A stretch of DNA of 64,000 bases from an uncultured bacterium (GTDB lineage: Bacteria; Bacillota; Clostridia; Oscillospirales; Oscillospiraceae): positions 1 to 64,000 of the forward strand of contig CAMNQF010000002.1 in assembly GCA_946548895.1 (NCBI GenBank). Reading direction: 5' to 3'. How positions within the stretch are numbered: position 1 is the first letter of the stretch; each line of letters starts with the position of its first letter. Under the pieces are notes generated by a model. That model did no database searches. It saw only the letters and a list, made by a program, of their open reading frames with translations, and was not told where the DNA came from. The position numbers and the translations under genes were made by a program. Of the stretch, positions 25,665 to 33,336 are shown piece by piece.

Positions 25665-26904
25665 GGAACAAATCCGGGGATATATCAGTAGGCTGCTGCT
25701 GTCCAGGATGCGGATTCTGTGCAATCACGGCTTTTACGGCCTGCTGCTGATGCACATGACATATTCCATTGATGAGGCGCTGGATACCGCCGCCACCGAC
25801 GGTGTCCGCATCATGTTCGGCGCGGATTTTTTGGACAGTCTCACCGACCGTGAGCTGGATTTTGTCATGATGCACGAGATCCTCCACGTGGTGCTGCGGC
25901 ATTGCCTGCGCGGGGCGGACAGAGACGGCGAGCGGTTCAACATCGCCTGTGATATTGTGGTGAACTCCAATATTTTACTGGAACACCAGATGGACCGGCA
26001 AAGCATCACCTTGAAAAAGTACGGTGAATCCATGCACCTCGCGCCCGACGGCAAAGAGGGGTATGAATATACCGCCGAGCAGGTGTATGAGATGCTGCCA
26101 GAACAGATGGAACGAAAAGAAGGAACCCGCGGCGGCATCGCGCTGGGCCGGGCGAAACAGGAGCCGGCGCGTGTAAAATCACCGGCCCCGCAAATGTGGG
26201 ACGACCATTCTCCATGGGGAATGGTCGAGGACGATGACGTTATAAGAGATGTGTGGGTAAAGCGGTTTGAAGATGCCTGCGAGGCCATTTCGGTGCGCGA
26301 TCCGTCGAATACCCGGGGGCTGCTGCCCATGTTCGCCCAACGTTTATGGGAAAAAATGCGGAAACCCCAGACCGACTGGCGGACCGTTCTCAACGACTTC
26401 GTCCAGGAAGAGACGGCGGATTACTCCTTCCTGCCGCCGGACAGGCGGTTTGACGGCAGCCCGTTTTTTCTGCCGGATTTTAACTGGAAAAAGGATCGGG
26501 TGGAGGATATCCTTTTTATGATCGACACCTCCGGCTCCATGTCGGACGAGATGATCGCGGCGGCGTATTCGGAAATCAAAGGCGCCATCGACCAGTTCGA
26601 CGGCAGGCTGAAGGGCTGGCTCGGATTTTTCGATGCGGCGGTCATTGAGCCAAAGCCCTTTGAAGACGAGGCGGAATTCCGCGTGATCCGTCCGGCCGGG
26701 GGCGGCGGGACGGATTTCCAAATCATATTTGAATACGTGATCCTGCATATGGGCGCCCGGCTCCCGGCAAGCATCATCATCCTGACAGACGGCTTCGCCC
26801 CGTTCCCAAAGGAAGCACTGGCGAGGGGTATTCCCGTTTTGTGGCTGCTGAACAATGAGGAGGTGGAGCCCCCGTGGGGGAAAGTTGCAAGAATTACGGT
26901 ATGA
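25651..26904 (+). CDS. DUF2201-type zincin-like + VWA domain protein, MoxR partner
   Basis: 417 residues. The N-terminal domain contains FVMMHEILHVVLRH, an HExxH zinc-peptidase-like motif at residues 75-79 with a further His84, as in DUF2201 proteins. A linker rich in charged residues (about 120-200) leads to a C-terminal VWA domain with the MIDAS motif DTSGSMSDE (Asp292) and IIILTDGFAPFP. VWA domains present a metal-dependent binding face, and MoxR partners typically remodel such proteins. The last gene of the helicase-MoxR-VWA cassette, it is followed by a strong terminator. Confidence 0.88.
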   Translation: MALSEEQIRGYISRLLLSRMRILCNHGFYGLLLMHMTYSIDEALDTAATDGVRIMFGADFLDSLTDRELDFVMMHEILHVVLRHCLRGADRDGERFNIACDIVVNSNILLEHQMDRQSITLKKYGESMHLAPDGKEGYEYTAEQVYEMLPEQMERKEGTRGGIALGRAKQEPARVKSPAPQMWDDHSPWGMVEDDDVIRDVWVKRFEDACEAISVRDPSNTRGLLPMFAQRLWEKMRKPQTDWRTVLNDFVQEETADYSFLPPDRRFDGSPFFLPDFNWKKDRVEDILFMIDTSGSMSDEMIAAAYSEIKGAIDQFDGRLKGWLGFFDAAVIEPKPFEDEAEFRVIRPAGGGGTDFQIIFEYVILHMGARLPASIIILTDGFAPFPKEALARGIPVLWLLNNEEVEPPWGKVARITV

Positions 26905-26921
26905 GCGCGGCTCGCAGCCAA

Positions 26922-26963
26922 CAGCGCCCAGGACAAACGAAATGTCCTGGGCGCTGTGGTTTT
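26922..26963 (+). terminator. Terminator of the helicase-MoxR-VWA cassette
   Basis: CAGCGCCCAGGACA (26922-26935) pairs perfectly with TGTCCTGGGCGCTG (26943-26956) and is followed by TGGTTTTGG. It begins 17 bp after the VWA stop codon. Confidence 0.85.
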
Positions 26964-27018
26964 GGACGGAGGGCCTGTGCATTGGCCGTGCCTCCGCGGA
27001 TGTTGGGAACGCAGCATA

Positions 27019-27684
27019 TCATACGCTTGCTTTACTCATCTTTTCCTCTATGCGGTAGCATGGATGATAATAATTCTTACACTTATTCCGAAAAGCTGGG
27101 AAATATTTTATGACTGTGTCATATGTCCCGCCGCAGATAATGATGTCTGGAGAAATAAGTTCGATTTCAGCTTGGATGAAGCGCTGGTAACGCGCCACAT
27201 AGTGCCCGACGCGGGCCATATTGCAGCAGCCAAAGCCACCGCGTTTGTTCAGATTCATGTAAGCCAGGTTGAGCGGCTCATGATATTCTTTAACAATTTC
27301 TTGGATAAATTTGTAATACCTATCCTTTTTATTTCCCTCAGGATTCCTAAACTGTTCCCTCATCCAAAAACGCCCCTGCTCAGGGATCAATTTTTGATCA
27401 ACAATTTTATCTTTACCTAAATTTGCCTCGCGGCAGATAAACAGAAGTGTTCGTTGCCCGCTTTGCGGTGTTGTCAGAAAGCCATCCCGGCAAAAACTGG
27501 AATAAAAATCATTCCGATAGTCGATGTCCTGCCTCCCGGACTTCTTCAAATCTGGAAATGTGGAAAGATACTGATCGAGCCAGGTATCTTTTTGCCCGGC
27601 CTCGTCCTCTTGCGCTTTCCTCCAATCATTGAATAACCGTTCATCGAATAGCAGATCCAACTCTTCTTCAGTCAATGCCCTCAT
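27019..27684 (-). CDS. Uncharacterised protein resembling the uracil-DNA-glycosylase fold
   Basis: 221 residues, soluble. The order RTLLFICREANLGKD, LAYMNLNKRGG, IELISPDIIICGGTYDTVI and YHPCYRI parallels the motif order of UDG-superfamily proteins (motif 1 loop, Asn-containing strand, P-D-x-I-x-x-x-G strand, late His loop), but the active-site residues are not canonical, so glycosylase activity cannot be claimed. The ATG is 4 nt after the WYL regulator's stop, with AAAGG spanning the junction, implying translational coupling. It is convergent with the helicase cassette. Confidence 0.55.
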   Translation of the reverse strand: MRALTEEELDLLFDERLFNDWRKAQEDEAGQKDTWLDQYLSTFPDLKKSGRQDIDYRNDFYSSFCRDGFLTTPQSGQRTLLFICREANLGKDKIVDQKLIPEQGRFWMREQFRNPEGNKKDRYYKFIQEIVKEYHEPLNLAYMNLNKRGGFGCCNMARVGHYVARYQRFIQAEIELISPDIIICGGTYDTVIKYFPAFRNKCKNYYHPCYRIEEKMSKASV

Positions 27685-27688
27685 CCTT

Positions 27689-28744
27689 TCATCTGGCGTA
27701 ATGCCCCGCCGCTTTCTCGATATCCTCCCGCACCGCCTCCACCAGCCGCTCCGGGCCCAGCACCCAGGCGTGGACGGCGTACTGTACCGCCCAGCGGCGC
27801 ATGGCCTCCAGATCCACCGTCACCCGGACGGTGAGCTCATCCTCCGTCACGTCGGAAATCTGGATGCCGTCCCCAAACCAGTCGATGATCTCGCTGAGCA
27901 GATAGCGCTTGGCCCGGAAGGTTACCGGGGCAGTCTCGCCGGAAAAGGGATAGATGTGTTCCAGCATATGCCGGGGTACGTCCAGCCCGTGCTCCAGCCC
28001 CTTCACCCGCTCCATGGGCTTGGCCGGGGTGTCCAGCAGCTCGATATCCACGATGCGGTCCAGCCGGTAGTGGGCCAGGTCGTCGTATTTATCGTAATTG
28101 CACAGCAGGTAGTGCCGCCCGCTGGCCGCCACGATCTGGTAGGGGTTGACCACATACCGCCGGGGCTCGCCCTCCCCGTCCAGCCGCAGGCGGGGCCGCT
28201 TGTCCAGGCCGTACTCGGTGTAGTGAAACGCCACCTGCCTACGGCGGCTGATGGCCTCGTCCAGCACCTCAATGGTGAGAAACAGCTGCCGGCTGGGGGC
28301 GGCGGCGTCCGGCATGGAGCGGATGTGCCCCGTGCGGGCGCGGAAATACTGGCTGGACAGCTTTTCCAGCTTGCCGATCAGCGCCTCCCGTTGGCCGGAC
28401 GGGATATTCCGGGAGAACAGCACGCTGTCGATGAGCAGCCGCAGCTCGCTGTCGTCGAAGTCCCGCACCAGATAAAAGTCGGACAAAATGCTGTTCTCTT
28501 CCAGCTCCCCGGTTTTGGGGTTGGGGGTGCGGCGGACGGTTTCCGTGTACTCAATGTCATAGCCAAAGTCGATCAGGTCCATCAGGTTGCGCTTAATGGC
28601 CTTGCGGTCCGGCTCCATACCGTACTGCGCCGCGATACGGTCCGCGATGTCCCGCTGGCTGAGGCGGTGATCCTTGTCGCTCTCCCGGCGGAGGATGTCC
28701 AGAATGTTCAAAATCAGCAGCTTCTTGGGCTGTACACCGTACAT
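27689..28744 (-). CDS. WYL-domain transcriptional regulator
   Basis: 351 residues. N-terminal winged helix-turn-helix (LLILNILDILRRESDKDHRL followed by SQRDIADRIA...RKAIKRNLMDL), central WYL/Sm-like domain (GRHYLLCNYDKYDDLAHYRL followed by DRI) and a C-terminal WCX-type region (VTFRAKRYLLSEIIDWFG). WYL regulators sense nucleic acid or nucleotide ligands and often control defence genes (BREX, CBASS, CRISPR contexts). ATG 28744 has AGAGGTG upstream; GTG 28753 is in frame but overlaps that site. It probably regulates its operon and may act on the neighbouring helicase cassette; this last point is inference. Confidence 0.88.
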   Translation of the reverse strand: MYGVQPKKLLILNILDILRRESDKDHRLSQRDIADRIAAQYGMEPDRKAIKRNLMDLIDFGYDIEYTETVRRTPNPKTGELEENSILSDFYLVRDFDDSELRLLIDSVLFSRNIPSGQREALIGKLEKLSSQYFRARTGHIRSMPDAAAPSRQLFLTIEVLDEAISRRRQVAFHYTEYGLDKRPRLRLDGEGEPRRYVVNPYQIVAASGRHYLLCNYDKYDDLAHYRLDRIVDIELLDTPAKPMERVKGLEHGLDVPRHMLEHIYPFSGETAPVTFRAKRYLLSEIIDWFGDGIQISDVTEDELTVRVTVDLEAMRRWAVQYAVHAWVLGPERLVEAVREDIEKAAGHYAR

Positions 28745-28762
28745 CGTTTTCACCTCTCGACC

Positions 28763-28989
28763 TCAATGTTGCATATGTAAGGTATGGCTCACCACCTGGC
28801 CGTTGAATATCGCGGAGCGCCGGGCAAAGGGCGTGCTGGCCAGGTGGACAATGCGGACCTGCACATAACCCCACGCAATGGGCAGCCGCCCATAAATTTT
28901 CAGCCGCTTATATCCACCCAGGGCGCCTTTTTTCTCAGATAAATATTCTTTCCCAGCCGGGCCAATCAGCTTATACAGCGTGTGTGCTC
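28763..28989 (-). pseudogene. Fragment resembling an Ada-type metal-binding small protein
   Basis: The minus-strand frame reads LYKLIGPAGKEYLSEKKGAL then GGYKRLKIYGRL, matching the start of small Ada-metal-binding-like proteins, but the expected Asp-Cys and Cys-x-x-Cys ligands do not follow; the tail (YVQVRIVHLASTPF...) has diverged to a TGA at 28763. No ATG/GTG/TTG with a ribosome site begins the frame. It lies directly upstream of the WYL gene. Confidence 0.4.
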
Positions 28990-29303
28990 CCTGTTTCTTG
29001 CTTCAGTGTACCACAACTTGTCTTTATAAACAAGTGCACAGGTCAGAGCGAATCCAGGCGGTATCCCACCGCCTCCGCACGAAAGACCAGCGTGCCGCTC
29101 TCTGCGCGGATGTCGAAGCGGTTCGGGGCGTCATCTGCGTCATCCGGAACGGGCAGTGGGAGCAGGCACAGATCCGCCTCGTATTCAGGACCACTGTCCC
29201 CAACGGAACCGCATTGTACCATATGAAGATACTGTCAGGCACGGAGCGGAAGGTCATAAAGCTTTCTGCCGCCGGAAAAGGTGAGTTCATGAGTGTACAA
29301 ATT
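28990..29303. other. Stretch without a supportable gene
   Basis: On the minus strand a partial frame ends DIRAESGTLVFRAEAVGYRL-DSL and looks like a protein C terminus, but the frame is not continuous upstream. I read it as decayed sequence between the Ada-like fragment and the second IS relic. Confidence 0.3.
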
Positions 29304-29705
29304 CAGCCTGTCGAAAAAGTCTGCCAGAGGGCAGAGCTTTTTCATGCAAAGGTGGTAAAATGGAGCAGAGGTGAGGGAGATGCCGAAAAGGACAAGAACT
29401 GCGGCGAAATGTGGTAGAATTTCTGACATTGGAGGATCGGATACCGCAGGACCATCTGTTGCGGAAAATAGATGGGGCAGTAGGTTTTACGCACCTGTAC
29501 GATTCGGTGGATTTTGTGGGAAACAAATCGGGCAAGGGCATTGACGCCTGGGGCAGTGTTCATTGACGGGGCGCATATCAAGGCCAGCGCGAATGTAAAC
29601 AGGAAGATCAAGCAAGAGGTACCCGCTGCGGCAGCGCGGTACCGGGAGGAGCTGCAGGCAGAGATCAGCGCAGGCCGGGAGGCCCATGGGAAGAAGCCCT
29701 TCGAT
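29304..29705 (+). mobile_element. Internally deleted IS1182-type transposase relic, copy 2
   Basis: Same left end, same transposase start and the same internal joint (ATTGACGCCTGGG(G/A)CAGTGTTCATT) as copy 1, in the same orientation 8.9 kb away. It differs by a 9-bp insertion (CGGTGGATT) and scattered substitutions. Similarity stops after CCCTTCGAT; no right end is seen, and the following 200 bp to the PAP2 gene hold no gene. Confidence 0.8.
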
Positions 29706-29905
29706 GACGAGGGCGATCCCCTTTCTGCCATTTCCTCGGCTTCTTTTCGATTCTGACCACTGGGAGATGATACACAGATATAGGGAATGGCAGTATTTTT
29801 GATGAGATATTGAATGCGGCACTGCGGAAAAGATGCGGCGAACAAATTGCCAGGAAGCGGTTGCCTCTATTTGTCCGCTTTTCTGCGCGAATGCCTGAAA
29901 ACCGC

Positions 29906-30793
29906 TCACGGCGAAGGCGCTTCTGCTGTTCTTTTCGCTGGAAACAGCAGGTGGCAAACTGCCGCTGCCGCTACCAGCCCCACGGCAAGGCCCACGGCTG
30001 TATCCGACAGGTAATGCGCCCCCATCACGATGCGGGAAACCGCCACCGCCAGCGCCCAGCCAAAGCCCGCGCAAAAGAGGGCGGTCTGCCGGCGCTCCCA
30101 TTGGGGCCGGAGCAGCGGCAGCAGCGCGAGCAGCATCAGGCAGGACGAATTTGCCGAGTGGCCGGAGGGGAAGCTTTTGAATTCCTCCGCCGCCACCCCC
30201 GCCGCCACCAGGGCATCCCGCAGTTCGGTGCCCGGCTGCCACCAGGGCATGAAATACGCCCGGGCATCGCTGGCCACCAGCCGCATCCTGGCCCTGCCCC
30301 ATGGAATCTTGATGAGGTTCACCACCAGGATGTCCGCGAAAATCACCAGCAGAAACGCTCCCGCTGCCCGAAGCACAATTCCGCGGTCCGCGCCCCGGCA
30401 CAGAAGCAGCATCCCCCAAACCGTCAGCCCGGTACATCCCACGCCGATGAGTGCCGCCAGCCAGACAGGGATATCCAGATACCCAGTGGGCAGTACCGCG
30501 GCCATGGTTCCGCCGAAAAAAATGGACAGGCATCCGGCAATCGTCTGCAGCACACCAGTCAGCCGCTTCTCCCGGTTCCGGGCGGACAGCAGCATAGCCC
30601 CGGCGGCGGAAAGGCCCAGCGCCGCCGGGTATTCCCCAAACCCCGCCAGCAGCCCCGCCAACGGGTTGTCCGGATGGTACAGGGCCAGGGAGATGGGGTA
30701 ATCGGCAAAGCTGCCCACCGCCAGCATGACCAGCAGAACCGCCGCCGCTGTCAAAAGCACCCGTTTGGCAGGCAATGGATTGACGCGGCCCAT
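29906..30793 (-). CDS. PAP2-family membrane phosphatase
   Basis: 295 residues with seven or more hydrophobic segments. The three PAP2 phosphatase motifs are present in order: KIPWGRARMR (K-x6-R-P-like, with Met for Pro), FPSGHSANSS and SRIVMGAHYLSDT. The family dephosphorylates lipid phosphates such as undecaprenyl pyrophosphate or phosphatidic acid at the outer membrane face. It begins 1 nt after the stop of the upstream esterase gene, so the two form an operon driven from the divergent region at about 31.95 kb. Substrate not determinable from sequence. Confidence 0.9.
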   Translation of the reverse strand: MGRVNPLPAKRVLLTAAAVLLVMLAVGSFADYPISLALYHPDNPLAGLLAGFGEYPAALGLSAAGAMLLSARNREKRLTGVLQTIAGCLSIFFGGTMAAVLPTGYLDIPVWLAALIGVGCTGLTVWGMLLLCRGADRGIVLRAAGAFLLVIFADILVVNLIKIPWGRARMRLVASDARAYFMPWWQPGTELRDALVAAGVAAEEFKSFPSGHSANSSCLMLLALLPLLRPQWERRQTALFCAGFGWALAVAVSRIVMGAHYLSDTAVGLAVGLVAAAAVCHLLFPAKRTAEAPSP

Positions 30794-30794
30794 C

Positions 30795-31919
30795 TCACAG
30801 CACCTCCCCCATCATGGCGGCGATCTCCGCCACCAGGTCCTCTCCCTGGGGCATGACGCCGATCTGGTCGGCAAAGCCGTGGCCCAGCCCCCGGTAGACA
30901 ATGGTTTTCAGCTGTACCCCCGCTTGGACCGCGTGGCGGGCGTAGGCGAAGTCCTCAAAGGCCAGGAAATCGTGCTCGCCAAAGGCCAGCAGCGTGGGCG
31001 GAAGGTCATGGAAGTCGTCCAGGATGGGGGAGGCGTAGATGTGCTCCGGCTTTTCATAGCCTTGCAAATACACGTCGTCCAGCATATTTCCAGTGTCGCC
31101 ACCCGCCATCGCCCCCATCATCTGGTACATAACGTCCACCATCTTTCTGTGGCGCTTGCTCTTGCGGTACTTTGCGGGGTCGGCGCCGCGGTAGAATTCC
31201 GTGTACACACCGGCGATGTTCACCGCGGGGTAAATGAGGGCCTGCAGCCCCACCATGCCGGTTCCCTCCTCCCGGTCCCGGAGGGTGACCGCCGCCGCCA
31301 GGTTGCCGCCAGCGGAGTCCCCGGAGACCGCCAGTTTTTTCCTGGCCGCGCCCAGCTCCTCCGCGTGATCGAAGGCCCAGCGGGCGGCGGCCCAGCAGTC
31401 ATCCAGCGGCTGGGGATAATGGTGCTCCGGGCACAGGCGGTAGTCCACGTTGAGCACCACGCAGTCCAGCTCCCGCACCAGCACCTTGCACATCTGCTCC
31501 ACAATGTCCACACCGCCGCCGAAGAAGCCGCCGCCATGGTAGTAGACCAGCATGGGCAGCTCCCGCCCCGCGTCCGTCCGCTTGTAGATACGCACGGGCA
31601 CCTGGCAGCCGTCGGTGCTCTCCACGGTGACGTGCCGGGTGTCCACCCCCTCTGTGACCACACAGTCGCCCTTATACTCGCTGAACATCTTCCGGGGCAT
31701 GGCAATTTTCTCCGCCACGGTGGCGCTTGCCTTGGGCTTGGGCATAAAACGGCTCAACAGCGGCAGCAGACGCATGGACTTGGCCAGCCGGGGGTCCATG
31801 TCCCCGTCCGCTCCTCCCTCCGGGATGGGCTTGACCAAAATGGGCACGCCGTTCTTCACGGTTTCCTGCGCGCCCCGGCGCAGGGCGTCCAGCAGCGCGG
31901 CGTCATATCTCCTCCCCAT
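30795..31919 (-). CDS. Alpha/beta-hydrolase esterase, hormone-sensitive-lipase type
   Basis: 374 residues. VYYHGGGFFGG is the oxyanion-hole motif, VSGDSAGGNLAAA holds the nucleophilic Ser, GEHDFLAFED the acid and YRGLGHGFAD the catalytic His. The family hydrolyses short acyl esters, including acetyl groups on carbohydrates or xenobiotics. An N-terminal cap region of about 90 residues precedes the core. ATG 31919 has AGGGGG 7 nt upstream. No signal peptide, so cytosolic. Divergent from an AraC regulator that may control it. Confidence 0.9.
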   Translation of the reverse strand: MGRRYDAALLDALRRGAQETVKNGVPILVKPIPEGGADGDMDPRLAKSMRLLPLLSRFMPKPKASATVAEKIAMPRKMFSEYKGDCVVTEGVDTRHVTVESTDGCQVPVRIYKRTDAGRELPMLVYYHGGGFFGGGVDIVEQMCKVLVRELDCVVLNVDYRLCPEHHYPQPLDDCWAAARWAFDHAEELGAARKKLAVSGDSAGGNLAAAVTLRDREEGTGMVGLQALIYPAVNIAGVYTEFYRGADPAKYRKSKRHRKMVDVMYQMMGAMAGGDTGNMLDDVYLQGYEKPEHIYASPILDDFHDLPPTLLAFGEHDFLAFEDFAYARHAVQAGVQLKTIVYRGLGHGFADQIGVMPQGEDLVAEIAAMMGEVL

Positions 31920-31969
31920 GTGAAAACCCCCTAAAATTAGATTGGATGAGACTATAGTATCACAGCAGA

Positions 31970-31998
31970 TTGACAATGTATTATAAAAATGATACATA
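31970..31998 (+). promoter_or_regulatory. Promoter of the AraC regulator in the divergent region
   Basis: TTGACA (31970-31975), 17-bp spacer, TACATA (31993-31998), 25 bp before the ATG, in an AT-rich 104-bp divergent intergenic region shared with the esterase-PAP2 operon. Confidence 0.6.
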
Positions 31999-32023
31999 TA
32001 TTACAGAAAGGTTGGTGATCTTC

Positions 32024-33232
32024 ATGGACCTGGATACCCTGACCGCCTGGTGCCACAGCCTTGCCAAGGCGTATTCCGTCGGCGTCCGGCTATACCGGGG
32101 CGGGGAACCGCTCTATTACTACTCTGTCTACCCCCTGCACCCGGATCCGATGGGGCCGTGCATCCCAAAAATACTGGAATGTGATGCGGAGGTTGGGATC
32201 ATCACCACGCCCGCCTATCAATTCTATGGCTTTCTGACGGTGGAGCCCAAGCTACGGGTAATCCTGGGCCCCACCCGTGCCCTGCGGGGGGACGGGCGGG
32301 AGCTGGACGAGCTGCTGGCTCTGCTGTCGGTCCCGGCGCAGGAGCGGGAGGGTTACGCCCAGGCGCTGCGCAGCGCCCCGGTCATCAGCGCCCACCGCAT
32401 GGCGTGGCTGCTCTCCTCCCTGGCCACGGCGCTGCGGGGCCGGCCCTTTCCAGTGGAGCAGGTGTGGTTGGATATCCAGGCGGCGGACAACCAGCAGGCC
32501 GTACACGCCAGCCATGCCCGCCAGCGCGTGGAGGAAGCCGATGACGAGGACGCCCAGCAGCTGGTCCGGCAGAGCTACGCCTGGGAGCAGCTGGTCGTGT
32601 CCTATATTGAGGACGGCAGGCCGGACACCCTGCGGGAGCTGTTCTCCGCCCCGCCCAAGGTGACGGCAGGACGCATGGCCCAAAACGGCCTGCGGCAGGT
32701 GCGGAACATGGGGATCTGCACCGCCGCGGTGGCCGCCCGGGCGGCTATCCGGGGCGGGCTGGACCCGCAGGACGCCTTCCTCGTCTCTGACCTGTACATC
32801 CAGAAGCTGGAGCTCATGACCGACCCCGCCGCCATTGAGCGGCTGGCCCAGGAGATGATGATCGACTACGCCCAGCGGGTGGAGCGGCTCCGGGGGCCGG
32901 AGGCGGGACAGGACCGGTTCTTCCGCCTGTGCGCCCAGTATGTCTCCCAGAACATTTTCACTACCATCCGGGCGGAGCGGATGGCCAAAGAGCTGGGCTA
33001 CACCCGCGCCTATCTCTGCACCCGGTTCAAACAGGAGGCCGGGGTGTCTCTCACCCGGTACATCCAGCGGGAAAAGGTGGCGGAGGCCAGGCGCCTGCTG
33101 CGGTTTACCGATCAGGAGCTGGGCGAGATCGCGGCGCTGCTGGGGTTCTCCTCCCAGAGCCACTTTCAGACGGTGTTCAAGCAGATCACCGGGGAGACCC
33201 CTATGGCCTGCCGCCGGAACAGCCAAGTATAA
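32024..33232 (+). CDS. AraC-family transcriptional regulator
   Basis: 402 residues. The C-terminal about 100 residues carry two HTH motifs (IRAERMAKELGYTRAYLCTR; QELGEIAALLGFSSQSHFQT followed by VFKQITGETP). The long N-terminal region (1-290) has no cupin but resembles the sensor part of the two-component-style AraC proteins of Clostridia, with an Asp/Glu-rich helix around 165-185. It lies between the divergent esterase/PAP2 operon and the GH3 gene and may regulate either. ATG 32024 was taken with AAAGG about 12 nt upstream; the open frame before it is promoter sequence. Confidence 0.88.
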   Translation: MDLDTLTAWCHSLAKAYSVGVRLYRGGEPLYYYSVYPLHPDPMGPCIPKILECDAEVGIITTPAYQFYGFLTVEPKLRVILGPTRALRGDGRELDELLALLSVPAQEREGYAQALRSAPVISAHRMAWLLSSLATALRGRPFPVEQVWLDIQAADNQQAVHASHARQRVEEADDEDAQQLVRQSYAWEQLVVSYIEDGRPDTLRELFSAPPKVTAGRMAQNGLRQVRNMGICTAAVAARAAIRGGLDPQDAFLVSDLYIQKLELMTDPAAIERLAQEMMIDYAQRVERLRGPEAGQDRFFRLCAQYVSQNIFTTIRAERMAKELGYTRAYLCTRFKQEAGVSLTRYIQREKVAEARRLLRFTDQELGEIAALLGFSSQSHFQTVFKQITGETPMACRRNSQV

Positions 33233-33289
33233 ACAGCCCCGGATTTTGTAATAAGCCGAACGAATCTGCAATCTATCCCCGCCCAAATT

Positions 33290-33298
33290 TGCTATAAT
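33290..33298 (+). promoter_or_regulatory. Extended -10 promoter element before the GH3 gene
   Basis: TGC-TATAAT at 33290-33298, 38 bp before the ATG. The -35 region is poor, as expected for an extended -10 promoter. It also suggests the GH3 genes start their own transcript. Confidence 0.5.
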
Positions 33299-33336
33299 CG
33301 TCTCATCAGTCAATACAGGGAAAGGAGTTGGATCGT

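Noticed and set aside
20358-29705. Functional composite transposon
   Set aside because: Both flanking copies lack most of the transposase and the right ends, so they cannot mobilise the segment themselves; only relic status is claimed.
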